Made by a program: the position numbers and the translations under genes. Source: JAKAAZ01 sp963817855 (GTDB lineage: Bacteria > Acidobacteriota > Terriglobia > Terriglobales > Acidobacteriaceae). Taken from it: a stretch of DNA of 64,000 nucleotides. Location of the stretch: the NCBI GenBank assembly GCA_963817855.1, contig CAWFQA010000001.1, positions 2,356,001 to 2,420,000 on the forward strand. The letters run 5' to 3'. Below are positions 44,553 to 53,042 of the stretch, in pieces. Every line of letters starts with the position of its first letter. The stretch's first letter is position 1. The notes beneath the pieces are model-generated. The model saw only the letters and a list, made by a program, of their open reading frames with translations. It was not told where the DNA came from and made no database searches.

Positions 44553-45719
44553 ATGCTGCAACCGGCACGTTCGCGATGGAAGAGAGCAGCTTTTAGGGTC
44601 GTCGCACACGTCGTGCACTTGTTGCACGGCTGCGATCGCTTTTCGCAGGCCGAATTAGCTGGAATCCGCAACTTTCTGTTGCTGCAATATGAATCCCCGC
44701 TCGGGAGCGTTATTCATGCGACCCCTTTGTTTGAGGCGCTGAAATGTGCGCTGCCGGACTGCCACATTACTGTTGCCGCCTCAAGCATCGCGGCTAGCGT
44801 TCTTCACGCCAGCCCTTATATTGATCGATGCGTAGTCACGCCGAGCCCATTTCAAAACTTTTTCGGGAGTGTACATGCCGTCCGGGCACTGCTCGAGTCA
44901 ACGCCCGCCTGTGATCGGTGCGTGATCACCACCATCGGAAATCAGCGAACGCGACTGGCGGTTTTGAGCCTGCTGGCCGGAAGCGCCGTGCGAGCCGGCT
45001 ACACACTGGCTCCTGAACTCTACGACGTGCCCTTGACGTTCGATCCTGGGCGCGGACAAATCGAGGGCAACCTTGACATCGTGCGTAGTCTTGGACATCC
45101 CGTCTCTTGCTACGAGCCCCGGGTATTTTTTGTCCAGCAGGACACAGAAAAGACGTCGCAGTGGCTGGCATCTGTCGAGATCGATCCCAGGGTGCCACGG
45201 ATTGTTTTTGTCACGCAAAACAGCGGGGGGCAGAAGAACCAGTGGAATCGGGCTCGATTTCAGCAGGTGATTTCGAAGCTTACGAGCGTCACGGGAGCGG
45301 TCCCCGTTTTCGTGGGAACGGAGAAGGATGCTGCAGCCATCGACGAGCTGCGCAAGGATCTACCGGAGAAGGGCATTTCTCTGGCCGGAAAAACGACTAT
45401 CGCGGAGCTGGCAGCGCTACTTGCCGAATGTGACCTGATTGTCAGCCTGGATACAGGAACATTCCATGTGGCTCGAGCGGTCGGACTGCCCGGTGTGGTG
45501 ATCGCGCCCGCCTGGCAAGATTCCCGAGAGTGGCTGCCCATTGATGCTCCGAACTATCGGGTGCTGCGCGGGCCGGCGATCCGAGACATTCCGGTGGATT
45601 ACTGCATCGATGAAATCAGCGTGGAACAGGTGTGTGCCGCTGCGCAATGTTTACTGGCAAACTATCCAGTAGATGCAGCGCAACGGGCATCCCGCACGGA
45701 CAGATCTTCGAGGCGTTAA
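44553..45719 (+). CDS. Glycosyltransferase family 9 (heptosyltransferase-like)
   Basis: 388 aa GT-B fold. FLLLQYESPLGSVIHATPLF is the N-terminal acceptor-side motif, and CDLIVSLDTGTFHVARAVGL is the nucleotide-sugar signature (D-T/S-G-x-x-H-x-A) of ADP-heptose:LPS transferases. An N-terminal 40-residue extension is unusual. It opens a cluster of surface-glycan genes and would transfer heptose or a related sugar to LPS core. Its stop and that of the convergent FkbM gene share the same four bases, TTAA. Confidence 0.85.
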   Translation: MLQPARSRWKRAAFRVVAHVVHLLHGCDRFSQAELAGIRNFLLLQYESPLGSVIHATPLFEALKCALPDCHITVAASSIAASVLHASPYIDRCVVTPSPFQNFFGSVHAVRALLESTPACDRCVITTIGNQRTRLAVLSLLAGSAVRAGYTLAPELYDVPLTFDPGRGQIEGNLDIVRSLGHPVSCYEPRVFFVQQDTEKTSQWLASVEIDPRVPRIVFVTQNSGGQKNQWNRARFQQVISKLTSVTGAVPVFVGTEKDAAAIDELRKDLPEKGISLAGKTTIAELAALLAECDLIVSLDTGTFHVARAVGLPGVVIAPAWQDSREWLPIDAPNYRVLRGPAIRDIPVDYCIDEISVEQVCAAAQCLLANYPVDAAQRASRTDRSSRR

Positions 45720-46564
45720 CTCGACTTGATCTGTGCAAGGCGATCAAAAGTCGACTGAAGTCGGGTTGGCACCAGGAAAAGCATCTTCGTTTGTAAATTG
45801 CTTTCTCGAGAGATCTCCCGCAATTGAAACTTGAGAGTGTTCGGGTGCTTGACGAAAGCAAACACCGTGTAACTGAGTGGCCGAATCAGGCCAAACAGGC
45901 GTTCATCTGGTGTTGTCTCTGTCAGCACCAACGGCGCCTGCGATGCGAGCGTTTGGATCGCACCTTCAATCACATCGAGGTCCGCACCTTCGACATCGAT
46001 TTTGATACCAGTGATCCGCAGATCTTTCTCGGCTACAAAATGGTCAATGGTTGTTACGTCGACTCCGCAGCGGTTTCCGCCGAGGTGGGTCGAGGAGTCG
46101 GCAAGGTGCGAAACCTCACTGTTCGGCTCCAAAATGAAAGATGACTTCCCGATGCGGTTCCCTATCGCGACGCTGTGTACGTGAGCGTTCGAGTGAGCCG
46201 CCAGGTTCAAGCGCAGAACCGGCAGAGCGCGCGGATCGGGTTCGAAGGCATGAACGGCCCCAGCTCTGGGCAGCGTGTAGAGCGAGTAATAGCCAATGTT
46301 GGCGCCCACATCCAAAACAACTCCAGAAGCATCCAGGTGATTGGCGAAAAGTGCCTCGCTGCCCCAATCAACGTTCGCCCCGGTGATGAAGACTTCGGAT
46401 GCAAATTTACTTGCCCTCGGCAATCGCATGCACAGACCCGTCGGCAGAACGATGGTGTTGTCTTTACCGAGGACCCGTTTCGAAAATTGACGCGCAATTG
46501 TCCTTCTCACCCAGGTGAAAGTGCCGACCTCTTTGATGAATTCCCAGTTGATTGGCATGACCAT
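45716..46564 (-). CDS. FkbM-family methyltransferase
   Basis: 282 aa. SAM site VVLDVGANIGYYSLYTL, acidic loop AVHAFEPDPRALPVLRLNL, and the FkbM signature IKIDVEGADLDVIEGA. Members methylate hydroxyl groups of sugars or polyketides; beside a flippase and glycosyltransferases it probably decorates a surface polysaccharide. ATG 46564 is chosen because the frame upstream would overlap the divergent flippase gene; ATG 46558 is also possible. Confidence 0.85.
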   Translation of the reverse strand: MVMPINWEFIKEVGTFTWVRRTIARQFSKRVLGKDNTIVLPTGLCMRLPRASKFASEVFITGANVDWGSEALFANHLDASGVVLDVGANIGYYSLYTLPRAGAVHAFEPDPRALPVLRLNLAAHSNAHVHSVAIGNRIGKSSFILEPNSEVSHLADSSTHLGGNRCGVDVTTIDHFVAEKDLRITGIKIDVEGADLDVIEGAIQTLASQAPLVLTETTPDERLFGLIRPLSYTVFAFVKHPNTLKFQLREISRESNLQTKMLFLVPTRLQSTFDRLAQIKSS

Positions 46565-46620
46565 TTTTAACACGGCTCTCTGGGATTCACTTGTAGCTCT
46601 GCGACAATAAGGGAACGGCA

Positions 46621-48138
46621 ATGGGCATACTGACACGCATCCTTAAAGTGATGGCCGCGCTGATGACGTCCAACATCGTCAATCTGGCCACCAAGCTGCT
46701 ACTGCCGCCCATTTTTCTCTTTAAATACGGCACCACGCTGTATGGAGAATGGATTGCGCTGTCCGGTGCGGTGGCCTATCTCAGCACCCTGAACTTTGGC
46801 ATCCAGACTTACGTCACCCAGGACCTGACGGTTCGCTACCAGCGTCAGGAATTAGACCGGTATCACCTGCAACAGTCCACTTCGCTGCGCGTGTTGCTTG
46901 GAATTCTCGGCAGTGCGGCGGTGGTATGCCTGATCGTATTTGCGCTTCCTGTCGAGCATTGGCTGCGACTCACCCTTTCGCATCGCGACACTTCGCTCAC
47001 GCTGTATTTCCTGGCTCTGCAGATCCTGCTCGGCGTGCTCTTCGGATACTTTACCGGAATGTTCATGGTGTTGAGCCGAGCTCACACGGGTGTCTTGTGG
47101 GTGAATGGATTACGGCTAACGATGGTCGTCGTGACCTCCGCGGGCGCATGGATGCGATGGTCCTTTCCCGTGCTGGCGGCGTTGCAGGCTGGAATTTACG
47201 TAATGGGAATCTCACTGGTGCTGGCGCATCTGCGCCGGGTCGCGCCTGAGATTTTCCCTCGGATTGGCCTATGGGACCGAAGCGCGGTGCGCGCCATCCT
47301 GGGGCCGAGCAGCTACTTCGGCCTGATCAGCATGAGCACCTTTCTCTCTTTCGAGGTCCCCGTTCTCATCCTGCAACGCGAAGCGGGGCCGTTCGTTGTG
47401 GTCGCGTTTACTGCCATGCGTACTATTTTTTCCATGTCGCGTCTCATGTTAATCGGCCCAACCCAAGCGATGGGAGCGGAAATAACTCGTCTCTACGGAC
47501 GGCAAGAGTGGCGCGAGCTGACGGCAATCTACAACTATTCTGAGCGATTGATCTTTTCCATGATCCCCGTTGTGAACTTGGGGATCCTGATTATTTCCCC
47601 CGTTTTGTTGACGGTTTGGCTGCATAAACCGCAGCTGTTCTCAGTTCTTCCCTATGTGGTAACCTCCGCGATTTCCATGACCTTGAGCGCGAAGGAGCAC
47701 AAATTTCAGTTTCAGTTTTCAACCAATACTCATGAGCGGCTCGCACGACTCATGTTCTTCAGCTATATCGCCCTGGTGGTTATCGCGATTCCCATGGCAC
47801 ATTGGTACGGCATGCTCGGCTTCCTGTATTGCTGGCTTGGGGTGGAACTGTTTCAGGTGATTCGCATCGTTGGGTTGAACCAGGAGCTTTTCGCCCATAC
47901 CGGGAAACATAGTCTGAAGTACGTGTATCGATTGGCAGGTTTGTGTCTCGTTGGTTTGGCGGCAGGAGACACGGTGCTGACCCACACCCATCTGATGACA
48001 TATCGATTGCAGTTTGCGTCGGGTTTCGGGGTTAGCGCTACGATAGCTTTAGTATCATTTTTCCTCTTCAATATGCAGGAGATTGTAAAAAAGCTCTACG
48101 TCTTATTTCGGAACAGACTTGTTGCTGGCAACGCATAA
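46621..48138 (+). CDS. Polysaccharide flippase (MOP superfamily, Wzx-like)
   Basis: 505 aa with about 12-14 helices. It begins ALMTSNIVNLATKLLLPPIF with the typical first-helix KYG motif (FKYGTTLYGEWIALSG) and ends in a short basic tail. Members move lipid-linked sugar repeat units across the cytoplasmic membrane. Neighbouring GT9, GT4 and methyltransferase genes support this role. No Wzy-type polymerase is evident in the window. It is divergent from the FkbM gene with 56 bases between. Confidence 0.85.
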   Translation: MGILTRILKVMAALMTSNIVNLATKLLLPPIFLFKYGTTLYGEWIALSGAVAYLSTLNFGIQTYVTQDLTVRYQRQELDRYHLQQSTSLRVLLGILGSAAVVCLIVFALPVEHWLRLTLSHRDTSLTLYFLALQILLGVLFGYFTGMFMVLSRAHTGVLWVNGLRLTMVVVTSAGAWMRWSFPVLAALQAGIYVMGISLVLAHLRRVAPEIFPRIGLWDRSAVRAILGPSSYFGLISMSTFLSFEVPVLILQREAGPFVVVAFTAMRTIFSMSRLMLIGPTQAMGAEITRLYGRQEWRELTAIYNYSERLIFSMIPVVNLGILIISPVLLTVWLHKPQLFSVLPYVVTSAISMTLSAKEHKFQFQFSTNTHERLARLMFFSYIALVVIAIPMAHWYGMLGFLYCWLGVELFQVIRIVGLNQELFAHTGKHSLKYVYRLAGLCLVGLAAGDTVLTHTHLMTYRLQFASGFGVSATIALVSFFLFNMQEIVKKLYVLFRNRLVAGNA

Positions 48139-48158
48139 TCTATGAGTGATGGTGGACA

Positions 48159-48926
48159 TTGAAATCTGGACTCGTTCGTATCCTGGGATTTCCAGCCACC
48201 CTGATACATGGCGATACGCTTGTATTAGATCGCTGGCTTTGGCTCAAGAAATATCTACCTATTGTTGAACCTGGCTCGCGCAGTCTATTGGATGTCGGTT
48301 GCGGAACCGGTGCGTTTACCATGGGCGCCGCCCGGCGTGGTTATCGTTCGCTCGGTCTCAGCTGGGACAAAAGAAACCAAACAGTTGCGCAGCAGCGAGC
48401 AAAAATCTGCAAGGCGGATACCGCCAGCTTCGAGGTCCAGGATGTTCGCCACCTGGATGAACGTTCAGATCTTGCTGAACAATTCGACGTCGCCATTTGT
48501 TGCGAGTGCATCGAACACATTCTTGATGATTTCAAGCTGATGCGAGATATCGCCGGATGCCTGAAGCCCGAAGGGGTATTACTACTAACCACGCCAAATC
48601 TCAGTTTTAAGCCGATGGCGTATGACACTGAAAACCTATCGACAGGGGATGATGGAGGTCATGTGCGCCGTGGATATTCTCCCGACGATTTTTTGCGGCT
48701 GTGTCAGCAATCCGGCTTTGAAGTGATGAAGATCGAGTACTGCAGCGGAGTTCTGAGCCAAAAGATAACTTCCCTGAAACGAATTGCGGCGAACGCGACT
48801 TCAGAGATGATCAGCTGGCCGATTGTCCTGCCGTTTCGATGGATCCCACCAGTTTTTGATAGTGCAGTGACACGCGCGATGCATTGGCCGGACTACTCCA
48901 TCGCGCTGGTGGCTCGAAAAAGGTAA
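48159..48926 (+). CDS. SAM-dependent methyltransferase in the glycan cluster
   Basis: 255 aa. SAM motif SRSLLDVGCGTGAFTMGAAR, then FDVAICCECIEHILDDFKLM and LKPEGVLLLTTPNL, typical of UbiE/Methyltransf_11-like enzymes. Start is TTG 48159, 20 bases after the flippase stop, with a weak GGTGG ahead. Likely methylates a sugar or lipid-linked glycan, judging only from its position next to the flippase. It is the last plus-strand gene of this sub-cluster. Confidence 0.78.
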   Translation: MKSGLVRILGFPATLIHGDTLVLDRWLWLKKYLPIVEPGSRSLLDVGCGTGAFTMGAARRGYRSLGLSWDKRNQTVAQQRAKICKADTASFEVQDVRHLDERSDLAEQFDVAICCECIEHILDDFKLMRDIAGCLKPEGVLLLTTPNLSFKPMAYDTENLSTGDDGGHVRRGYSPDDFLRLCQQSGFEVMKIEYCSGVLSQKITSLKRIAANATSEMISWPIVLPFRWIPPVFDSAVTRAMHWPDYSIALVARKR

Positions 48927-48994
48927 ATCACGCAAAAATTGTTTTGTACATATTACTGGTGATCTTTGGCTCATACTGACAAACGTTCCCTGCG

Positions 48995-49669
48995 CTAAGT
49001 CTTCTTTGCCCAGATGATCGACTCAAAGCCGTAGAAAGACCAAGTTCCTCGGATGACTTTCTTTTTCATGCGGCTGATTGGCTCAAGCAAAAGCCCGATC
49101 ATAAAATGCCTCCAAGGCCGGTAGCGTCGTCGAGCAAACGTAACCTTGAATCCTTCTTCACGTAAGGTGTTGAGGATCCCGGAAAAATCCGGGGGTTTTG
49201 TATGGGTCTTGTCGTCAAAGAAATTCAGCGTTCCCTCGCGGCTTGGAAAGCGGATGCTGTCGGCGCAGGGAAAAGCGAGGAAAATTGTCCCGTTCTTTCT
49301 GAGTGCCCTCAACATAGCGACGAGAGCCTGTTCCTGTTCCACGCAATGCTCCAAATTGTGGCAACAAATCACGGCGTCGTAGCTATTTGGTCTCTTCGCA
49401 ATTTCGGCGGCAAAGTTTTCCGGAGAAACCACGACATATTCCTCCGAATAATCGCTGGCGGGGAAGTCCTGTTCGTAGTCGCAAACATCCAGTCCGGTAT
49501 AGCGAAGATCGGGGCGCGCTGTCATCGTAATGGCTGGGGAACTGTTGCCGCATCCTACATCGAGAACTTTGGCGGATGCAGGGATGGAGAATATGAAAGC
49601 CATCTTGCGCCGAGGGTGAAGCAAACAATGAACATGCTGTCTTAACTGCTTCAGCGGCTGCGAACTCAT
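48995..49669 (-). CDS. SAM-dependent methyltransferase, second in the glycan cluster
   Basis: 224 aa. SAM motif AKVLDVGCGNSSPAITMTAR, LDVCDYEQDFPASDY, and YDAVICCHNLEHCVEQEQAL. The C-terminus (RRRYRPWRHFMIGLLLEPIS) is basic and hydrophobic, suggesting membrane contact. It follows the GT4 gene by 115 bases on the same strand and may form an operon with it. Substrate unknown. Confidence 0.75.
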   Translation of the reverse strand: MSSQPLKQLRQHVHCLLHPRRKMAFIFSIPASAKVLDVGCGNSSPAITMTARPDLRYTGLDVCDYEQDFPASDYSEEYVVVSPENFAAEIAKRPNSYDAVICCHNLEHCVEQEQALVAMLRALRKNGTIFLAFPCADSIRFPSREGTLNFFDDKTHTKPPDFSGILNTLREEGFKVTFARRRYRPWRHFMIGLLLEPISRMKKKVIRGTWSFYGFESIIWAKKT

Positions 49670-49784
49670 TTGATTTCTGCTCCAAATAAAGAAAATACAG
49701 TTCCAATTCTCGAGTGATCATAGCGGCTTGTCGACAAAAGTCAACAGAGGCTCGAGAACGCTCCCGCGGAATCAAGAACGAAAA

Positions 49785-50978
49785 TTATTTTCCGTGTTCG
49801 ACAAGTTGGAGAACCTCATCCAGCGTTTTTGAGTACAGCCGGTACGCTCCATTGCCTTCAATCCGCCGCAGCGAATCCAAGGCATTCGACCGCAATCTGG
49901 CACGCGTCTCCGCAGAAGCATAAAGCCGTTGCATAGCAGCTGCGAGTTGTTCGGCATCCTGCGCCGGGACGACAATGACATCTTTGTCAGGGGTGAACAA
50001 CTCCGCTGCGCCGCAATGCGTGGTCGTAATCGCAGGAAGCCCGTGAGCCATCGCCTCCAGCAACGCCATGCCAAATCCATCGTCGATAGTGGGGAACACA
50101 AAGGCATCGCAGCGACGATAAAAATCGCTCATGTCATCGACGTACGATACGATCTCAACATTTGGCAACTCACGCAGCAATCCGCGCAGCACTGGCGATC
50201 GATCCAGCGGTGCATCGGTGCGCAGCAGCAGTCGCGCGTTGGGAAGCTGGAGTTGTTTCCACGCCTCCAGCAAGTACAAAAAACCCTTGCGCAAAGGCTG
50301 GCCGCCGACGGTGCCGAAAGTAAACGACGCGCTCGATCCGCTGTCTGGGTCCTTTGATGGTACGGAAGTCCCGTTCGCAGAAATCGTGACTTGTGGCATC
50401 GGCACTCGTCCAAAGAGTGGAGCGACCAGGATCTTCGACTGCAGCGCCGGCGAAAATGTTGCGCGAGAGTAGATGGAGGGCACCAGAATAATGTCCGCCT
50501 CGTCGTATTCAGCAAGTTGACGCTTCCGGAACCACCGCGGTTCGGCTTGATAGGGCACACGCAGCCGTTCGCACTCTGTCTGGATCAACGCTTGCTGTGC
50601 GTCGACATGAGGGCACGCGCGATCGAGAACAAATCGGGCGCCCCGACGGTGTGCAGCGCGTCCAGAAGCCAGGGCGCCAGACGCCCACGCCCAGAATATG
50701 TCGAATTGATTGCGCGTGATTCCGATCCGCACGGCAACAAGATGGTCGTAGAGCGCCGTGTCCGCGCGTTGCCAGGGTCGTGCAAGCTGCACGCCGGTCA
50801 AAAAATGGATGGAAGGAACGAATTGCGGAACCCATCGCAGCCTGACATCGGAAGCCAACTGCGGAAACCGCCCTCGATACGCGGCGGTAAAGATCGTCAC
50901 CTGTTCTCCACGTTGGGCCAGCAAATTGGCTGGGAGCATGGCGTGCGCAGGACGACCGGTAGAAAATGCAACTCGCAT
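49785..50978 (-). CDS. Glycosyltransferase family 4
   Basis: 397 aa GT-B fold retaining transferase. The C-terminal donor site shows FTFGTVGGQPLRKGFLYLLE and the EX7E-type segment DDGFGMALLEAMAHGLPAIT followed by HCGAAEL. The N-terminal half begins MRVAFSTGRPAHAMLPANLL. Members add hexoses to lipid-linked glycans; the sugar cannot be predicted. It is divergent from lepB, with 20 bases to the annotated lepB start, so the true lepB start may be further downstream. Confidence 0.88.
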   Translation of the reverse strand: MRVAFSTGRPAHAMLPANLLAQRGEQVTIFTAAYRGRFPQLASDVRLRWVPQFVPSIHFLTGVQLARPWQRADTALYDHLVAVRIGITRNQFDIFWAWASGALASGRAAHRRGARFVLDRACPHVDAQQALIQTECERLRVPYQAEPRWFRKRQLAEYDEADIILVPSIYSRATFSPALQSKILVAPLFGRVPMPQVTISANGTSVPSKDPDSGSSASFTFGTVGGQPLRKGFLYLLEAWKQLQLPNARLLLRTDAPLDRSPVLRGLLRELPNVEIVSYVDDMSDFYRRCDAFVFPTIDDGFGMALLEAMAHGLPAITTTHCGAAELFTPDKDVIVVPAQDAEQLAAAMQRLYASAETRARLRSNALDSLRRIEGNGAYRLYSKTLDEVLQLVEHGK

Positions 50979-50998
50979 AGAACGTTGGATGTAGCTTA

Positions 50999-51706
50999 GT
51001 GCATTTCAACGAATTCTGCGGGATATCCTTGGGCGAGGTATTCAGAGATCCTGGATTGGCCGGAAGCGGGTTGGTCAGAATCAATTGCTCAAGAATTTCG
51101 GATAAAATAAAAACGAGGTTGAATTTCCCTTTGCCTTCGGTCGATCCAACAAACATTGAAAGCGCAGACCCTAAGGATAGAAAGCCCGCGCCAGCGCCGT
51201 TAACGGTATCGACCTGGGCGCGAGACTTACTGTTTGCCGTCGCCATTTCTTTCCTGATCATTACGTTCCTGTATCAGCCGGTGCGTGTGGAAGGCACCAG
51301 CATGATGCCCGGGCTGCAAGATCAGGAACGGCTTTTCATCAACAAATTTCAATACCACTTTGAGCCGGTCCATCGCCATGATGTGGTGGTGTTTCACTTT
51401 CCGCTTGATCCCGCGAAAAGCTATATCAAGCGGGTGATCGCCGTCCCCGGTGACACCTTGCGCATCGACGAAGGACAGGTCTACGTGAACGGTAAACCCC
51501 TGAAGGAACCGTATGTTCCCGGGCGCTTTCGAGACGAACGCTCCTACCCCGAGACGGTTTTGCCAAAGAATGAATATTTCGTTATGGGAGATCACCGTCT
51601 GATTTCAAGCGACAGCCGCGACTTTGGTCCCGTAAACCGCAAGCTGATTTATGGCAAGGCCACGTTTGTCTATTGGCCAACAGACGACATGGGAGTCGTC
51701 CACTAG
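50999..51706 (+). CDS. lepB: Signal peptidase I
   Basis: Type I signal peptidase, S26 family, anchored by one helix (LLFAVAISFLIITFLYQPVR). The Ser nucleophile is in VEGTSMMPGL (Ser101 from the GTG start) and the Lys base in YIKRVIAVPGD (Lys144); GDHRLISSDSRDFGPV is box E. The 235 aa length includes about 65 residues before the helix that are not typical, so GTG 50999 is uncertain. TTG 51119 is an alternative, although its ribosome site is too close. It removes Sec signal peptides from the many exported proteins encoded here. Confidence 0.92.
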   Translation: MHFNEFCGISLGEVFRDPGLAGSGLVRINCSRISDKIKTRLNFPLPSVDPTNIESADPKDRKPAPAPLTVSTWARDLLFAVAISFLIITFLYQPVRVEGTSMMPGLQDQERLFINKFQYHFEPVHRHDVVVFHFPLDPAKSYIKRVIAVPGDTLRIDEGQVYVNGKPLKEPYVPGRFRDERSYPETVLPKNEYFVMGDHRLISSDSRDFGPVNRKLIYGKATFVYWPTDDMGVVH

Positions 51707-51806
51707 CGAGGCGTACCAATTTCCAAATATAGGTCCCCATCTTCTTCCACAGGGATTGCTGCATAAGTTCTGATAAGATTAATAAAATCCACTGCGTGGA
51801 GACGCG

Positions 51807-52949
51807 ATGCAGGCCATACTTGCGCTCGAAGATGGGCGTATCTTTCAGGGCCGCGGCTACGGTGCCAAGGCAGAATGCTACGGCGAGGTTGTTTTTAATA
51901 CATCGCTTTCCGGCTATCAAGAAATCTTCACCGACCCATCCTATGCAGGGCAAATTGTTGTCCTCACCAATCCTCAAATAGGCAATTACGGAACGAATAA
52001 CGCAGATGACGAAGCCTGCCGACCATACATTGAAGGTCTGGTGACGCGTGAATTCTCTCCCGTCAGCTCCAACTGGCGCTCGCAATTGGTAGCCGATGAA
52101 TTTCTTGAGCGATTCAATATCCCAGTCATTTCTGAAATTGATACTCGCGCTTTGGTACGTCACCTGCGCACCCACGGCGTGATGCGAGGCGTGATCTCCT
52201 CGCTGGAATCGAATCCGGAGGTGCTGGTTGCCAAGGCCCGCTCGATTCGCAAGATGGATGGGACGGATCTTGCCAGTGTGGTAACGACGAAGGTCCGCTA
52301 TGAATGGGACACCGCCGACCCCCAGATGGCGAACGCTGATCCGCTGACGATAGGCCCAGCAGCCGCGATGCCGGAACAGGATCTGCACGTCGTCGCGTAC
52401 GATTACGGCATCAAGCGAAATATTCTGCGCATGTTGGCGCAACAGGGTTGCCGTGTTACCGTGGTGCCGGCGACAACCTCTGCGGAAGACGTGCTGGCGC
52501 TCAATCCGAACGGAGTTTTTCTGTCGAACGGTCCCGGCGATCCGGAGCCGGTGAAGTATGCCCAGGAAAATATTAGCCGGCTGATGGGCAAAACTCCCGT
52601 TTTTGGAATTTGCCTGGGGCATCAGTTGATCGGGCTCGCTCTTGGCGGCAAAACCTACAAGCTCAAGTTTGGCCATCACGGCGGAAACCATCCTGTGCAG
52701 CACACGGGTTCCGGCAAGGTGGAAATCACAGCACACAATCACAACTATGCGGTTGACCCGGATTCACTAAAGCAGAGCGAAGTGGACCTTACCCACATCG
52801 ACCTGAACGACAACACTCTGGAAGGTCTGCGCCATCGTAATTTGCCATTATTCAGCGTGCAGTATCATCCAGAGGCGAGTCCCGGCCCGCACGATTCGCA
52901 TTACCTCTTTCAGGATTTTCGCAAAATGATGGAGGAGTGGAAAAAGTGA
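51807..52949 (+). CDS. carA: Carbamoyl-phosphate synthase small subunit
   Basis: 380 aa. The N-terminal domain begins MQAILALEDGRIFQGRGYGA, and the C-terminal glutaminase has the nucleophile Cys in FGICLGHQLIGLALGG and the His/Glu pair in YHPEASPGPHDS. It delivers ammonia from glutamine to CarB for pyrimidine and arginine synthesis. GTGGAGACGCG just upstream supplies the ribosome site. carB follows after 93 bases; no PyrR-type attenuator is evident in the leader. Confidence 0.97.
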   Translation: MQAILALEDGRIFQGRGYGAKAECYGEVVFNTSLSGYQEIFTDPSYAGQIVVLTNPQIGNYGTNNADDEACRPYIEGLVTREFSPVSSNWRSQLVADEFLERFNIPVISEIDTRALVRHLRTHGVMRGVISSLESNPEVLVAKARSIRKMDGTDLASVVTTKVRYEWDTADPQMANADPLTIGPAAAMPEQDLHVVAYDYGIKRNILRMLAQQGCRVTVVPATTSAEDVLALNPNGVFLSNGPGDPEPVKYAQENISRLMGKTPVFGICLGHQLIGLALGGKTYKLKFGHHGGNHPVQHTGSGKVEITAHNHNYAVDPDSLKQSEVDLTHIDLNDNTLEGLRHRNLPLFSVQYHPEASPGPHDSHYLFQDFRKMMEEWKK

Positions 52950-53042
52950 AGGCAAGACGATTTAAAACTCCGTTGGCAGACTCGATTCGACTCCTCTTAG
53001 GGGACAACCGAAAACGCTAAAAGAAATGCAGGTTGGAGTTAG

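Noticed and set aside
51757..51806. Promoter-like TAAGAT ahead of carA
   Set aside because: No matching -35 at an acceptable distance.
51582..52742. Minus-strand open frame of 386 codons
   Set aside because: Antisense to lepB and carA; the long frame reflects high-GC codon usage.
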